A stretch of 64,000 nucleotides of DNA. Source: an uncultured Paracoccaceae bacterium (GTDB lineage: Bacteria > Pseudomonadota > Alphaproteobacteria > Rhodobacterales > Rhodobacteraceae). Under the pieces are notes generated by a model that ran no database searches, was not told the origin of the DNA, and saw only the letters and a list, made by a program, of their open reading frames with translations. The DNA is taken from contig CANMDF010000003.1 of the NCBI GenBank assembly GCA_947496605.1, positions 620,001-684,000 of the forward strand, in the 5' to 3' direction. The position numbers and the translations under genes were made by a program. Shown here piece after piece: positions 36,498 through 44,863 of this stretch. Each line of letters starts with the position of its first letter. Position 1 is the stretch's first letter.

Positions 36498-37915
36498 AGA
36501 CGTTTGACTACTTCATCCTGCTGGCCGAAATGCGCACAGGGTCCAATCTGCTAGAAGCAAATATCAACATGTTGGATGGTGTCAGCTGCCACGGAGAGGC
36601 ATTTAACCCGTCTTTTGTGGGCCATCCAAAGACCGAGGCGTTGCTTGAGATTGACTATGAGGCGCGAGAAACAGATCCTCATGCGCTGCTCGAGAAAATC
36701 AAAAAGAGCGATAAGATCGGTGGCTTCCGCTTTTTTCATGACCATGATCCACGGGTGCTCAAGACCTGTATTGATGATCCGCGCTGTGCGAAAGTCATTC
36801 TGACCCGGAACCCCTTGGATAGTTTTATAAGCTGGAAAATTGCGCAGGCGACAGGACAGTGGAAGCTGACAAATGCAACGCATTCAAAGTCCAAGACCAT
36901 CAACTTTGATCCGGCGGAATTTGATGCACATTTGCGAGCGACACAAGACTTCCATGCTCAGGTTCAGCGCAGCCTGCAGCTTAGTGGTCAAACAGCGTTT
37001 CACATTAATTATGATGATCTGCGCGATGTTGATGTTTTGAACGGGCTGGCTGAATTTTTGGGTGTCGATGACCGGCTATCGAATGTGAACAAAAAGCTGA
37101 AAAAACAGAACCCTGAACCGTTGGATGAAAGGGTCAACAACTATGCTGAAATGCAAGATGCCCTTTCAAGAATAGACTATTTCAGCTTGTCGCGGACGCC
37201 GCATTTTGAACCCAAGCGCGGACCGGCAATCCCGACATATATCGCAGCCCCTGCTTCGGGGCTGCTCTACATGCCTTTGCGGTCTGGCCCTGATCGGGCG
37301 GTGCGCCAATGGCTCGCCGCTCTTGATGATGCCGCGCCGGATGCTTTGATCACCAAGTTCACGCAAAAGTCGCTGCGCCAATGGCAGGAAGCCCACAAAA
37401 TTCATCGCAGCTTTGCCGTATTGCGCCATCCTTTGTCGCGTGCCCATGCCGCTTTTTGTGATCGTATCTTGCTGGACGGTCCGCGCTGTTTGCCGGAAAT
37501 TCGGGCAAACTTGATCCGTGTCCACAAACTAAGATTGCCAGAGTACGATGATCTGGAAAATTTTGCGAAAGAGGATCATCACCGTGCCTTCTTTGGGTTT
37601 CTAAAGTTTCTAAAGACCAACCTTGCAGGACAGACCAGCATTCGCGTCGACCCATCCTGGGCCAGTCAACTTACGCTATTGCAAGGAATGTCCGGATTCG
37701 CTGTGCCTGATTGTGTTCTCCGTGAAGACGCTTTGGCAAAGGCATTGGCAGATCTGGCAAGTCAGATTGATATCGCGAACCCGCCCACGATTGGCAAAAC
37801 AGATCACCGCTGGCACGAACGGTTGCTCTCGATCTATGACACACAACTCGAATCCGCGGCCCGAGATGTCTACGGGCGTGACTACGCAGCCTTTAGTTTT
37901 AGAAATTTAGCTTAG
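36494..37915 (+). CDS. Two-part PAPS-dependent sulfotransferase-like protein
   Basis: A 473-residue protein. The N-terminal half is a sulfotransferase with the PAPS 5'-phosphosulfate loop LLAEMRTGSNLLEANI (residues 9-24) and the 3'-phosphate motif VILTRNPLDSFISWKIA around Arg105. This resembles the NodH/Stf0 group that sulfates carbohydrates. The C-terminal half (from about residue 240) looks like a second sulfotransferase fold, with LLYMPLRSGPDRAVRQWL and SFAVLRHPLSRAHAAFCDRI around Arg311; its loop is less complete. The start overlaps the glycosyltransferase stop. It ends overlapping the convergent ptsN stop by 4 bases. A sulfated polysaccharide is the likely product. Confidence 0.82.
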   Translation: MKTFDYFILLAEMRTGSNLLEANINMLDGVSCHGEAFNPSFVGHPKTEALLEIDYEARETDPHALLEKIKKSDKIGGFRFFHDHDPRVLKTCIDDPRCAKVILTRNPLDSFISWKIAQATGQWKLTNATHSKSKTINFDPAEFDAHLRATQDFHAQVQRSLQLSGQTAFHINYDDLRDVDVLNGLAEFLGVDDRLSNVNKKLKKQNPEPLDERVNNYAEMQDALSRIDYFSLSRTPHFEPKRGPAIPTYIAAPASGLLYMPLRSGPDRAVRQWLAALDDAAPDALITKFTQKSLRQWQEAHKIHRSFAVLRHPLSRAHAAFCDRILLDGPRCLPEIRANLIRVHKLRLPEYDDLENFAKEDHHRAFFGFLKFLKTNLAGQTSIRVDPSWASQLTLLQGMSGFAVPDCVLREDALAKALADLASQIDIANPPTIGKTDHRWHERLLSIYDTQLESAARDVYGRDYAAFSFRNLA

Positions 37916-38376
37916 GCGGCCTGCGAGGCTTCGACTTCAGTCAAGATCGTATGTAGCGTCGCTGCATCACTATTTGCCCGCAGTTTTGCGCAGAACGTCG
38001 TGTTGCGCAGTGTGCGGGAAACAAGGGCGAGCGCCTTTAGGTGGTCAACGCCAGCATTTTCCGGTGCGATCAAAGCAAACACAAGATCGACAGGCTGGCG
38101 ATCAACCGCATCAAAGTTCAACGGCTTTTCAAGACGCAGGAACAGGCCATGGACGTCATCTGCCCCAGCCATCCGCGCGTGCGGCAGTGCAATACCTTGG
38201 CCCACACCTGTTGGGCCAAGATCTTCGCGATCCATCAAAGCTTCGATGACGCTGCCTGCGTCCAAACCATAGCTGGTTTCGGCCAATTCACCGAGATCAT
38301 GGAAAAGCCGCTTCTTGCTGGTGCAAGAAGAAATAGACTTTACCGCATCGGCTTTCAGAATGGTGCCAAGTTGCAT
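37912..38376 (-). CDS. ptsN: PTS IIA-like nitrogen-regulatory protein PtsN
   Basis: EIIANtr, a phosphoryl acceptor of the regulatory nitrogen phosphotransferase system, controls transporters and kinases by protein contact. The 154-residue protein has the phospho-His loop VGQGIALPHARM, with the surrounding DREDLGPTG typical of PtsN. It lies downstream of hpf, as in many proteobacteria. The stop overlaps the convergent sulfotransferase stop. Partner proteins PtsP and NPr are not in the window. Confidence 0.93.
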   Translation of the reverse strand: MQLGTILKADAVKSISSCTSKKRLFHDLGELAETSYGLDAGSVIEALMDREDLGPTGVGQGIALPHARMAGADDVHGLFLRLEKPLNFDAVDRQPVDLVFALIAPENAGVDHLKALALVSRTLRNTTFCAKLRANSDAATLHTILTEVEASQAA

Positions 38377-38404
38377 TGGTCGCGTCTCTCATCTCGAAGT
38401 AGGG

Positions 38405-38980
38405 TTAGCCCGACGTCCGTGGGTCGATCCAACCAATATTTCCGTCGTCCCGCCGATACACGACGTTCACGCCATTATGTTTCTCGTTCCGGAAAACCAA
38501 TACCGGAGAACTCGCAATTTCCATTTGCATGACCGCTTCACCGACCGAAAGTGATGGGATCTTTGTTTCCATCTCTGCGACGATCATCGCGTTCACCGAG
38601 TCCTGTTCAGCTTCTTCAGACTCGTCCTTTGATTCGAGGATATATGACCCAGCGTCTGAAAGTTCAACTGGCTGTGAACGCTCCTTGTGGTGGTCCTTTA
38701 AGCGGCGTTTGTAGCGGCGCAGCTGCTTATCCATCTTTTCAGAACTGGCATCGAAAGCGGCATAAATTTCGGTTGCCTTACCAGTGGCTTGGGCGTTCAG
38801 ACCGGTTGATAGGTGCACAACAGATTCACAAACATACTCATGGCCGGACTTGGAAAAAACGACGTAGGCCTCAGTCGGCCGTCCAGCATATTTGCTCAGA
38901 ATTTCGTCTAATTCTGTTTTCACATGAGTTTGCAGGGCTGCACCAATGTCGATTTGCTTTCCGCTGATCTGGTAACGCAT
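38405..38980 (-). CDS. hpf: Long-form ribosome hibernation promoting factor
   Basis: HPF binds the 30S subunit in slow growth and promotes ribosome dimers (100S). The 191-residue protein has the N-terminal S30AE domain (MRYQISGKQIDIGAALQTHV, then the basic SSEKMDKQLRRYKRRLKDHH), a linker, and the C-terminal dimerisation domain (AVMQMEIASSPVLVFRNEK and VVYRRDDGNIGWIDP). The C-terminal domain marks the long form. An AAAGGAG ribosome site precedes the ATG. ptsN follows 28 bases downstream. Confidence 0.95.
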   Translation of the reverse strand: MRYQISGKQIDIGAALQTHVKTELDEILSKYAGRPTEAYVVFSKSGHEYVCESVVHLSTGLNAQATGKATEIYAAFDASSEKMDKQLRRYKRRLKDHHKERSQPVELSDAGSYILESKDESEEAEQDSVNAMIVAEMETKIPSLSVGEAVMQMEIASSPVLVFRNEKHNGVNVVYRRDDGNIGWIDPRTSG

Positions 38981-38990
38981 CGTTTCTCCT

Positions 38991-39065
38991 TTATTGGGTC
39001 ACAACAGAAGCATCATTGCCCCTAAGATGTAGGGAAATCGCATGTCTGTCATTTGAGTGGTTCAC
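38991..39065 (-). other. Possible small ORF just upstream of hpf
   Basis: A 24-codon frame starts with GTG at 39065, five bases after a strong GGGAGG ribosome site, and stops 10 bases before hpf. Residues are VNHSNDRHAISLHLRGNDAS plus VVTQ. It could be a leader peptide that couples translation to hpf, or chance. No homologue is known to me. Confidence 0.25.
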
Positions 39066-39215
39066 GATAACCTCCCGTAATCGTTGCGCTTATCCACATC
39101 GTCCGGCGGTTGGCCAGCAAAGATGCAGGAAAAGAGAACGGGCTTGTCATCGCATACAGTTGGCGATGAAACGGGGTCTCTTGTCAATGATGCAGTCGTT
39201 CACGATCCAAAAGAA

Positions 39216-39977
39216 TCAGTTCACACGGAAGTTGTTTCCAAGATAAACGCGGCGGACGTTTTCGTCTTGAATAACCTCTTGGGTGGTCCCGCTCATGAGG
39301 ACTTTGCCATCATGCAAGATGTACGCGCGATCGACGATCTGCAGTGTTTCTTGCACATTGTGATCAGTGATCAACACACCAATGCCCCGGTTCTTTAGGT
39401 CCGCCACAAGATGGCGAATTTCACCAACAGCAATCGGATCAACGCCTGCAAAAGGTTCGTCCAGCAGCACATATTTTGGCCCTGCGGCAAGACAGCGTGC
39501 TATTTCGACGCGGCGACGTTCACCGCCAGAAAGCGCCATTGCAGATGCACGTCGCAAGTGTTCGATCGAAAACTCTGAAAGCAGCTCTTCTAATCGTTCG
39601 CGACGACGGTGCGTGTTTTTCTCGGCGATCTCAAGGATCGACATGATGTTATCTTCAACAGACATGCCCCGGAAGATCGACATTTCCTGCGGCAGATACC
39701 CAATGCCCAACTGGGCGCGCCGATACATTGGTAAGGTCGTCACTTCGCGCCCGTCGATCACAACGCGCCCACCTTCGGGTGTCACCAATCCGGCGATGGA
39801 ATAAAAGCAAGTCGTCTTACCGGAACCATTTGGCCCCAGCAAAGCTACGACCTCACCCCGCCCCAGATCCATGCTAACGTCACGAATTACGGGTCGCTTG
39901 CGATAGCTTTTGCGCAAGTTCGAGATATGAAGCCCAACGTCGCCATCTTGAACCGAAAGTTTTGGGGCAACTGCCAT
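39216..39977 (-). CDS. lptB: LPS export ABC ATPase LptB
   Basis: LptB powers extraction of lipopolysaccharide from the inner membrane with LptFG. The 253-residue ATPase has Walker A LLGPNGSGKTT, signature ALSGGERRRVEIAR, Walker B YVLLDEPFAGVDPIAV and the H-loop TDHNVQET. It overlaps lptA by one base, at the end of the rnd-like-kdsD-lptC-lptA-lptB operon. In many proteobacteria rpoN follows lptB; here a 235-base gap leads straight to hpf. Confidence 0.96.
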   Translation of the reverse strand: MAVAPKLSVQDGDVGLHISNLRKSYRKRPVIRDVSMDLGRGEVVALLGPNGSGKTTCFYSIAGLVTPEGGRVVIDGREVTTLPMYRRAQLGIGYLPQEMSIFRGMSVEDNIMSILEIAEKNTHRRRERLEELLSEFSIEHLRRASAMALSGGERRRVEIARCLAAGPKYVLLDEPFAGVDPIAVGEIRHLVADLKNRGIGVLITDHNVQETLQIVDRAYILHDGKVLMSGTTQEVIQDENVRRVYLGNNFRVN

Positions 39978-40483
39978 TAGTTATTGCCTTGCTGCAAGAT
40001 CGTCCGGACGCGGCCGTCCATTGTTGCTGTGCCATCGCTGACATTGATCGTCATCTTGGCTGCGGAAATTGCACTTGGGCCCTGCGTTAGCAAAACATCC
40101 CCTGTCAGCACCAACAGGCCAGTGGTGATATCGTAGTCGGCGTTTTGCGCTTCGGCTGCTTCTTCTGCCGTTACAAAAGTAACATTACCGGTCGCAATAA
40201 GGCGGTCAATTTGGGACGTATCTGTGCCATAGACAACTTCGACTTGGTCCGCTGTCAGCCTAAGATCGCCCTGAACGATGACGACGTTGCCGATAAAGAT
40301 CGCTTGGCCAGTGTCTTGATCTACAGAAAGACTGTCTGCGGTCGCTTCCAGCGCAGCAGTTGTATCAACAGCGATGCCACCCAAGTTTACATTTGTTTGA
40401 GCCCAAGCAGGCGCAGACAATGCGAACATAAGTGACAAACAAACAATGATCGGTCTTAGCATTGTGGCCCTGTCCTGATTCAT
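39977..40483 (-). CDS. lptA: LPS transport periplasmic bridge protein LptA
   Basis: LptA forms the periplasmic beta-jellyroll bridge that carries lipopolysaccharide from LptC to the outer membrane. The 168-residue protein begins with a signal peptide (LRPIIVCLSLMFALSAPAWAQ), then an OstA fold with repeated short strands (DTGQAIFIGNVVIVQGDLRLTADQVEVV). It is short but within range for alphaproteobacteria. It overlaps lptC (ATGA at 40480-40483) and lptB (1 base), so the three are co-translated. Confidence 0.9.
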   Translation of the reverse strand: MNQDRATMLRPIIVCLSLMFALSAPAWAQTNVNLGGIAVDTTAALEATADSLSVDQDTGQAIFIGNVVIVQGDLRLTADQVEVVYGTDTSQIDRLIATGNVTFVTAEEAAEAQNADYDITTGLLVLTGDVLLTQGPSAISAAKMTINVSDGTATMDGRVRTILQQGNN

Positions 40484-41082
40484 GGGGTCTGCGGCATGTA
40501 TAGCAGGTGCACGCCCTCGGTGAACAGCATGTGCTGCGTGAAACCTTTGGAAGCCATTTGAATGGTCATCTTTCCAGCGGTTAGCTGGCCGAATGGCGCA
40601 CGCGCCTCGAGTAGACCTTCAGATGTGATCAGACCTGTCCGCAGTTCGGCCACCAATCCATTGGTTTCCATTTGATAGCCTTGCGACGTAACAAGACGCG
40701 CCAACCCCAGAAAGCTTGCGATTTGGGCGCGTCCGTCAATTTCACCTAGCGTCGCAGTGACTTCGATATGGCTACCATCCGTATTGTCCATCCGCATCAG
40801 CATGTCGTCTATGTTTACGGTGTCAGGGCGCAAGCTATCTGGCCGGGCTGAATCGGCAGAAATGTTAATGATCGCACCAGCGTCGGTTACTCCTGAAAAC
40901 TCTGGTGCAGATATGCGCTGTTCACGTGCAATTGCTTCTACTTCGGCCAAGGCAATATCGGTTGGTTCGGTGGTAGATCGGGCGAACAGGAACAGTGTTG
41001 ACAGCAGTGCCAACGCACAAAGTGGCAGGATGATCTTGGCCCATCCAATAATCTGAGAATAAAGATTGTCCGCGACGGCCAA
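40480..41082 (-). CDS. lptC: LPS export protein LptC
   Basis: LptC is the inner-membrane anchored partner of LptB2FG that hands lipopolysaccharide to LptA. The 200-residue protein has an N-terminal membrane helix (AKIILPLCALALLSTLFLFA) and a periplasmic domain of the LptC/YrbK type with the repeated pattern MEVSATLGEI, LARLVTSQGYQMETNGLVAEL and the tail GVHLLYMP. It lies between kdsD (2-base gap) and lptA (overlap). Sequence is divergent, as usual for LptC, but position supports the call. Confidence 0.86.
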   Translation of the reverse strand: MAVADNLYSQIIGWAKIILPLCALALLSTLFLFARSTTEPTDIALAEVEAIAREQRISAPEFSGVTDAGAIINISADSARPDSLRPDTVNIDDMLMRMDNTDGSHIEVTATLGEIDGRAQIASFLGLARLVTSQGYQMETNGLVAELRTGLITSEGLLEARAPFGQLTAGKMTIQMASKGFTQHMLFTEGVHLLYMPQTP

Positions 41083-41084
41083 GG

Positions 41085-42053
41085 CTAGGCGACCCCGGCA
41101 CGCAGGCAGTCGTGAATATGTAGAAAACCCGCGATCCGGCCATTGCCCGCGGGATCGACTGCGAAAAGGCAGGTAATCTTCTTGTTATTCATAATAGCCA
41201 CGGCTTCCTGCGCTAATGCATCTGGCGCACAAGTCGTTGGCTGCGCGTTCATGACTTCCTGCGCCGTGCGGTCTAGTAAACCGGTCATATGACGGCGCAA
41301 ATCGCCATCTGTCACGATCCCGATCAGGCGGTCCTCTGCATCCGTGACCCCGGCAACGCCGAACCCTTTGTTACTGATGACCAAAAGTGTTTCGCTCATC
41401 GGTGTATCCGCGGCGACCAAAGGGACAGCTTGGTTTACATGCATGAGGTCCGCGACCTTGGACAATTGTGCGCCAAGTTTGCCGCCGGGGTGAAAGTCGC
41501 GGAAGTTTTCTGGAGTAAAATCGCGATGTTCCATAAGCGCGACCGCAAGTGCGTCGCCCAAAGCCAGTGTCATCGTGGTTGATGTTGTTGGCACAACGCC
41601 TGTGCCGCAGGCCTCGCCAAGATTTGGGAGAACGATTGCTACGTCTGCACGCTGTAGCAATGTGCTTTGTGGTTTGCTTGCCACGCCGATCATCGAGATG
41701 CCAAAGCGCCTGGTGTATGCGACAAGATCGGCCAGTTCTGGAGTTTCGCCTGAATTAGACAGCACCAATACCACGTCACCGCGTGTCATCATGCCTAAAT
41801 CGCCATGGCTTGCCTCGGCGGGGTGTACAAAATGCGCGGGCGCCCCAGTGCTGGCGAATGTTGCGGCGATTTTGCGTGCGATATGGCCTGATTTACCCAT
41901 GCCCGACACGATGATCCGGCCTTTTGCATTCAACAACAGCGCCACTGCGTCGCTAAAGCTTTCCCCAAGTTGATCTGACAACATGGACAGCGCATTTGCC
42001 TCTTGCGAGATAACGCGCCGGCCTGCGGCGAGGAATTTTGCCGGATCAGTCAT
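41085..42053 (-). CDS. kdsD: Arabinose-5-phosphate isomerase KdsD
   Basis: KdsD converts ribulose-5-phosphate to arabinose-5-phosphate, the first step to Kdo. The 322-residue protein has an N-terminal SIS domain (IIVSGMGKSGHIARKIAATFASTGAPAHF and VLVLSNSGETPEL) and a C-terminal pair of CBS domains (from about residue 200, with GIVTDGDLRRHM). It belongs to the KpsF/GutQ family. The start overlaps the upstream rnd-like stop by one base. Its place with lptCAB links Kdo supply with lipopolysaccharide export. kdsC is not present in the operon. Confidence 0.93.
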   Translation of the reverse strand: MTDPAKFLAAGRRVISQEANALSMLSDQLGESFSDAVALLLNAKGRIIVSGMGKSGHIARKIAATFASTGAPAHFVHPAEASHGDLGMMTRGDVVLVLSNSGETPELADLVAYTRRFGISMIGVASKPQSTLLQRADVAIVLPNLGEACGTGVVPTTSTTMTLALGDALAVALMEHRDFTPENFRDFHPGGKLGAQLSKVADLMHVNQAVPLVAADTPMSETLLVISNKGFGVAGVTDAEDRLIGIVTDGDLRRHMTGLLDRTAQEVMNAQPTTCAPDALAQEAVAIMNNKKITCLFAVDPAGNGRIAGFLHIHDCLRAGVA

Positions 42054-42664
42054 TAGTGGGAAAAGATGTCTGTGTCAGGCCAGCCGGCCAAATCAAGCTT
42101 TGCCCGGGTCGGCAAGAAGTCAAAACAGGACTGAGCGGTCTCTGTCCGGTTCTCGCGGGCGAGCAGGACGTCGAACTTTTCTTTGAGTTGATGAAGATGC
42201 AAAACATCAGATGCAGCATAATCAAGCTGGGCATCCGTAAGGTTGGGTGCGCCCCAATCGCTTTGTTGCTGATGTTTGGAAATATCAATCCCAACCATGT
42301 CTTGTAGCAACGTCTTCAGGCCATGGCGGTCAGTGTAAGTACGGACCAGTTTAGACGCGATTTTGGTGCAATAGACTGGGGCAGTCAGCGTACCGAACGC
42401 GTTCAAAAGCGCGGCAATGTCAAAACGACCAAAGTGAAAGAGCTTCAATACATTAGGGTTTTCCAGCATCGCACAAAGGTTGGGTGCTTCGGTTTGCCCT
42501 TGGGCGACCTGAACAAGGTGACAATTGCCATCACCGCCAGACATCTGGATCAGGCACAACCTGTCACGGTGCGGGTTCAGCCCCATCGTTTCGCAATCAA
42601 TCGCGACGATTGGACCAAGATCCAGTCCATCAGGCAGGTCGTTCTGGTAGAGATGATTGGCCAT
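42053..42664 (-). CDS. RNase D-like 3'-5' exonuclease, single domain
   Basis: A 203-residue DEDD-type exonuclease. Exo I is AIDCETMGLNP, Exo II is KLFHFGRFDIAALL, and Exo III is LDYAASDVLHL with the Tyr and Asp expected of DEDDy enzymes. It lacks the HRDC domains of full-length RNase D, so it is a short form common in alphaproteobacteria. I chose the ATG at 42664, which has AAGGG upstream; the longer reading adds 18 residues without support. It is the first gene of the kdsD-lptCAB operon. RNA is the likely substrate. Confidence 0.88.
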   Translation of the reverse strand: MANHLYQNDLPDGLDLGPIVAIDCETMGLNPHRDRLCLIQMSGGDGNCHLVQVAQGQTEAPNLCAMLENPNVLKLFHFGRFDIAALLNAFGTLTAPVYCTKIASKLVRTYTDRHGLKTLLQDMVGIDISKHQQQSDWGAPNLTDAQLDYAASDVLHLHQLKEKFDVLLARENRTETAQSCFDFLPTRAKLDLAGWPDTDIFSH

Positions 42665-42730
42665 GTGTCGCCCTTTTCTAGTCTGCCTCACCTGTCCAGA
42701 TACGGTTTGTCGGGCCAATCCTCAAGTGGT

Positions 42731-44764
42731 TCAAGCAAGATGCGCTTTGTCCGGGCTGACACTTAGCGTCAATTTCGCATTGATTTCCAGCCAGTTGGTG
42801 AATTCTGTCGCTGGCATTGGTTTGCCAAAACCATACCCTTGCCCAATTTGGCAACCGCGATCGTTCAAGTGTATTGCTTGTGCATCTTCTTCGACACCTT
42901 CTGCAACAACATGAAGATCCAGTTCTGCAGCCAATGCAAGGATCGCCCGCACGATGCTATCGGCAGCCTGATCAGGAAGGGGCGCAATAAGTGATCTGTC
43001 CAGTTTGATGCCGGATAACGGCAGTTGGGTAAGTTTCGAAAGTGAAGCATAGCCGGTGCCGAAATCGTCCAACTCTAGTGCGATGCCACAATCCGCAAGA
43101 CTGTCGATATTGATCGCTGCAATGTCATCTTTTCCATTGATAAGTGTGGTTTCTAGCACCTCGATAATGACCTGATCAGCGGTTAGTCCTGTCCTGTGAA
43201 GCGACACCAGAAAGCGTTCTACCAGTAACGGATCCGAAATGGTGTCTGGCGCTGCATTCAAGGAAATGCACGGTTTCCACACCTTTGAATGTTCCCAAAC
43301 TGTTGCCTGCTCCATCGCAGATTTCCAGATTGCATGATCAAGTTCGATCATCAGACCTGCACGCTCTGCCACAGGAAGAAAGACGTCTGGGGTCAGCAAG
43401 CCCCGGGTTGGATGACGCCAGCGCGCAAGAACTTCGGCACCATGCAGGCTTCCGTCTGACATGCGAACCTGTGGCTGAAACCAAGGTTCAATCTCGCCAT
43501 TCTTAATTGCGTTGGATAGCTCAATTTGAAGCTGCTGTTTTGTGCTCCGATCATCGCGCAGATGTTGTGTAAAGCCGACCGCACGGTTTCCGCCGGCGGT
43601 CTTGGCTGCATGCAGCGCGATTTCTGCGTCGGCAAGAATATCCAAAGGCTTTTTTATCGCGTCACCAATTTCATGGTATCCGATACTGGCGTTGATCGGG
43701 ATAAGCCTGCCTTTTATGACGAACGGGTCCTGCAATGCATGCGAAATACGCGCAATTAAGGCGTCTTGGGGTTCGTCCGAGATCAGCGCAAATTCGTCAC
43801 CACCAACATGTGCCACCAAATTTTCATGATCGACGCAGCACCTGAGCGCGTGACTGACTGCAATTAACAACCCATCTCCATAGTCGTGCCCCATCGTGTC
43901 GTTGATGGTTTTGAATCCATCAAGGCCAACCAGAATGATGTTCCAATCAGCGGAATCTTTCGCGCTGATGATGTTTTGAAGATAGTTGGTCAGCGACCTG
44001 CGATTGGGCAAGCCTGTCAGCTGATCATGCGTGACCATATGCTCAAGCTGGCCGTTCATTTCCTTCAGCCGCGATTGCGACGCGCGCAAGTCGCGCGTTG
44101 TTGTTCGCATTTTCTGTAGGCTGGACTGAACAGATTTCTGCGCGGGCAAAAAGATTAAGAGCGCTTCTGCGACCAGAACCAAACCAGACGCAACAAGCAT
44201 CGCACGTTGTATCACTGTGAAATAGGCAGCTTCGGCTTCGATCTGTGCAGAAACCAGCATCGCTGCCATTAACAGATCGCTTTCTAAGTCACCGGTCGCA
44301 TTCAACCTGTCAATACTTTGAACGAAACTTGGTCGTTGGTCAGGAGCAGCCGTCAGTTGCCGTTTGGCAAGATAAAGAAACTCGGTCACCCGAAGGTGTA
44401 GTGGCGCGGGATCGCCGAAAAAATGTTCAAACAGTGGTTCTGAGCGAACTTGGGTTTCGATGACATATTGGTAGGTCATTTCAAATTGCGTGATCGCCTG
44501 CTCAAGATCCGCATCATTCGCATTTACCTGATCGCGAGACAGCATCATAATTTTCTGCACAAGCAAGACTTGCTCATTGCTTTTCATCAAACCATTGGCG
44601 GCAATCAGCCCGCGATCAACCGCGGCGCGGTTCAGCACATAGGTTGCCAGCATCAAACAAAGAACAACGAGCAACGCAAAACAGTAGTGCACCCACAGCC
44701 GCTCAGGCTTACGCAGAAAAAAGCGATCCTTAGCGTATTTGGCCTGTCTTAGGGTCGTACGCAT
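42731..44764 (-). CDS. Membrane GGDEF-EAL cyclic-di-GMP protein
   Basis: A 677-residue protein. Two membrane helices (LWVHYCFALLVVLCLMLATYVL and AMLVASGLVLVAEALLIFL) flank a periplasmic sensory stretch of about 140 residues, followed by GGDEF and EAL domains. The cyclase site GGDEF is intact (HVGGDEFALI) but has no RxxD inhibition site before it. The EAL domain has EVLARW in place of EALxRW, with DDFGTGYASL, KLDRSLI and AEGVEEDAQ kept, so it may be an active phosphodiesterase. I prefer the ATG at 44764, which has AGGA 7 bases upstream, over the GTG at 44779. Confidence 0.91.
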   Translation of the reverse strand: MRTTLRQAKYAKDRFFLRKPERLWVHYCFALLVVLCLMLATYVLNRAAVDRGLIAANGLMKSNEQVLLVQKIMMLSRDQVNANDADLEQAITQFEMTYQYVIETQVRSEPLFEHFFGDPAPLHLRVTEFLYLAKRQLTAAPDQRPSFVQSIDRLNATGDLESDLLMAAMLVSAQIEAEAAYFTVIQRAMLVASGLVLVAEALLIFLPAQKSVQSSLQKMRTTTRDLRASQSRLKEMNGQLEHMVTHDQLTGLPNRRSLTNYLQNIISAKDSADWNIILVGLDGFKTINDTMGHDYGDGLLIAVSHALRCCVDHENLVAHVGGDEFALISDEPQDALIARISHALQDPFVIKGRLIPINASIGYHEIGDAIKKPLDILADAEIALHAAKTAGGNRAVGFTQHLRDDRSTKQQLQIELSNAIKNGEIEPWFQPQVRMSDGSLHGAEVLARWRHPTRGLLTPDVFLPVAERAGLMIELDHAIWKSAMEQATVWEHSKVWKPCISLNAAPDTISDPLLVERFLVSLHRTGLTADQVIIEVLETTLINGKDDIAAINIDSLADCGIALELDDFGTGYASLSKLTQLPLSGIKLDRSLIAPLPDQAADSIVRAILALAAELDLHVVAEGVEEDAQAIHLNDRGCQIGQGYGFGKPMPATEFTNWLEINAKLTLSVSPDKAHLA

Positions 44765-44863
44765 CAATGATTCCTGCACATAAGATGCAAGAATATCGCC
44801 CTAAATTGATTAAGGGACCGTTGAGTGTATGCAATAAATTGTCAATGTTGGCCGGCTTGATCT

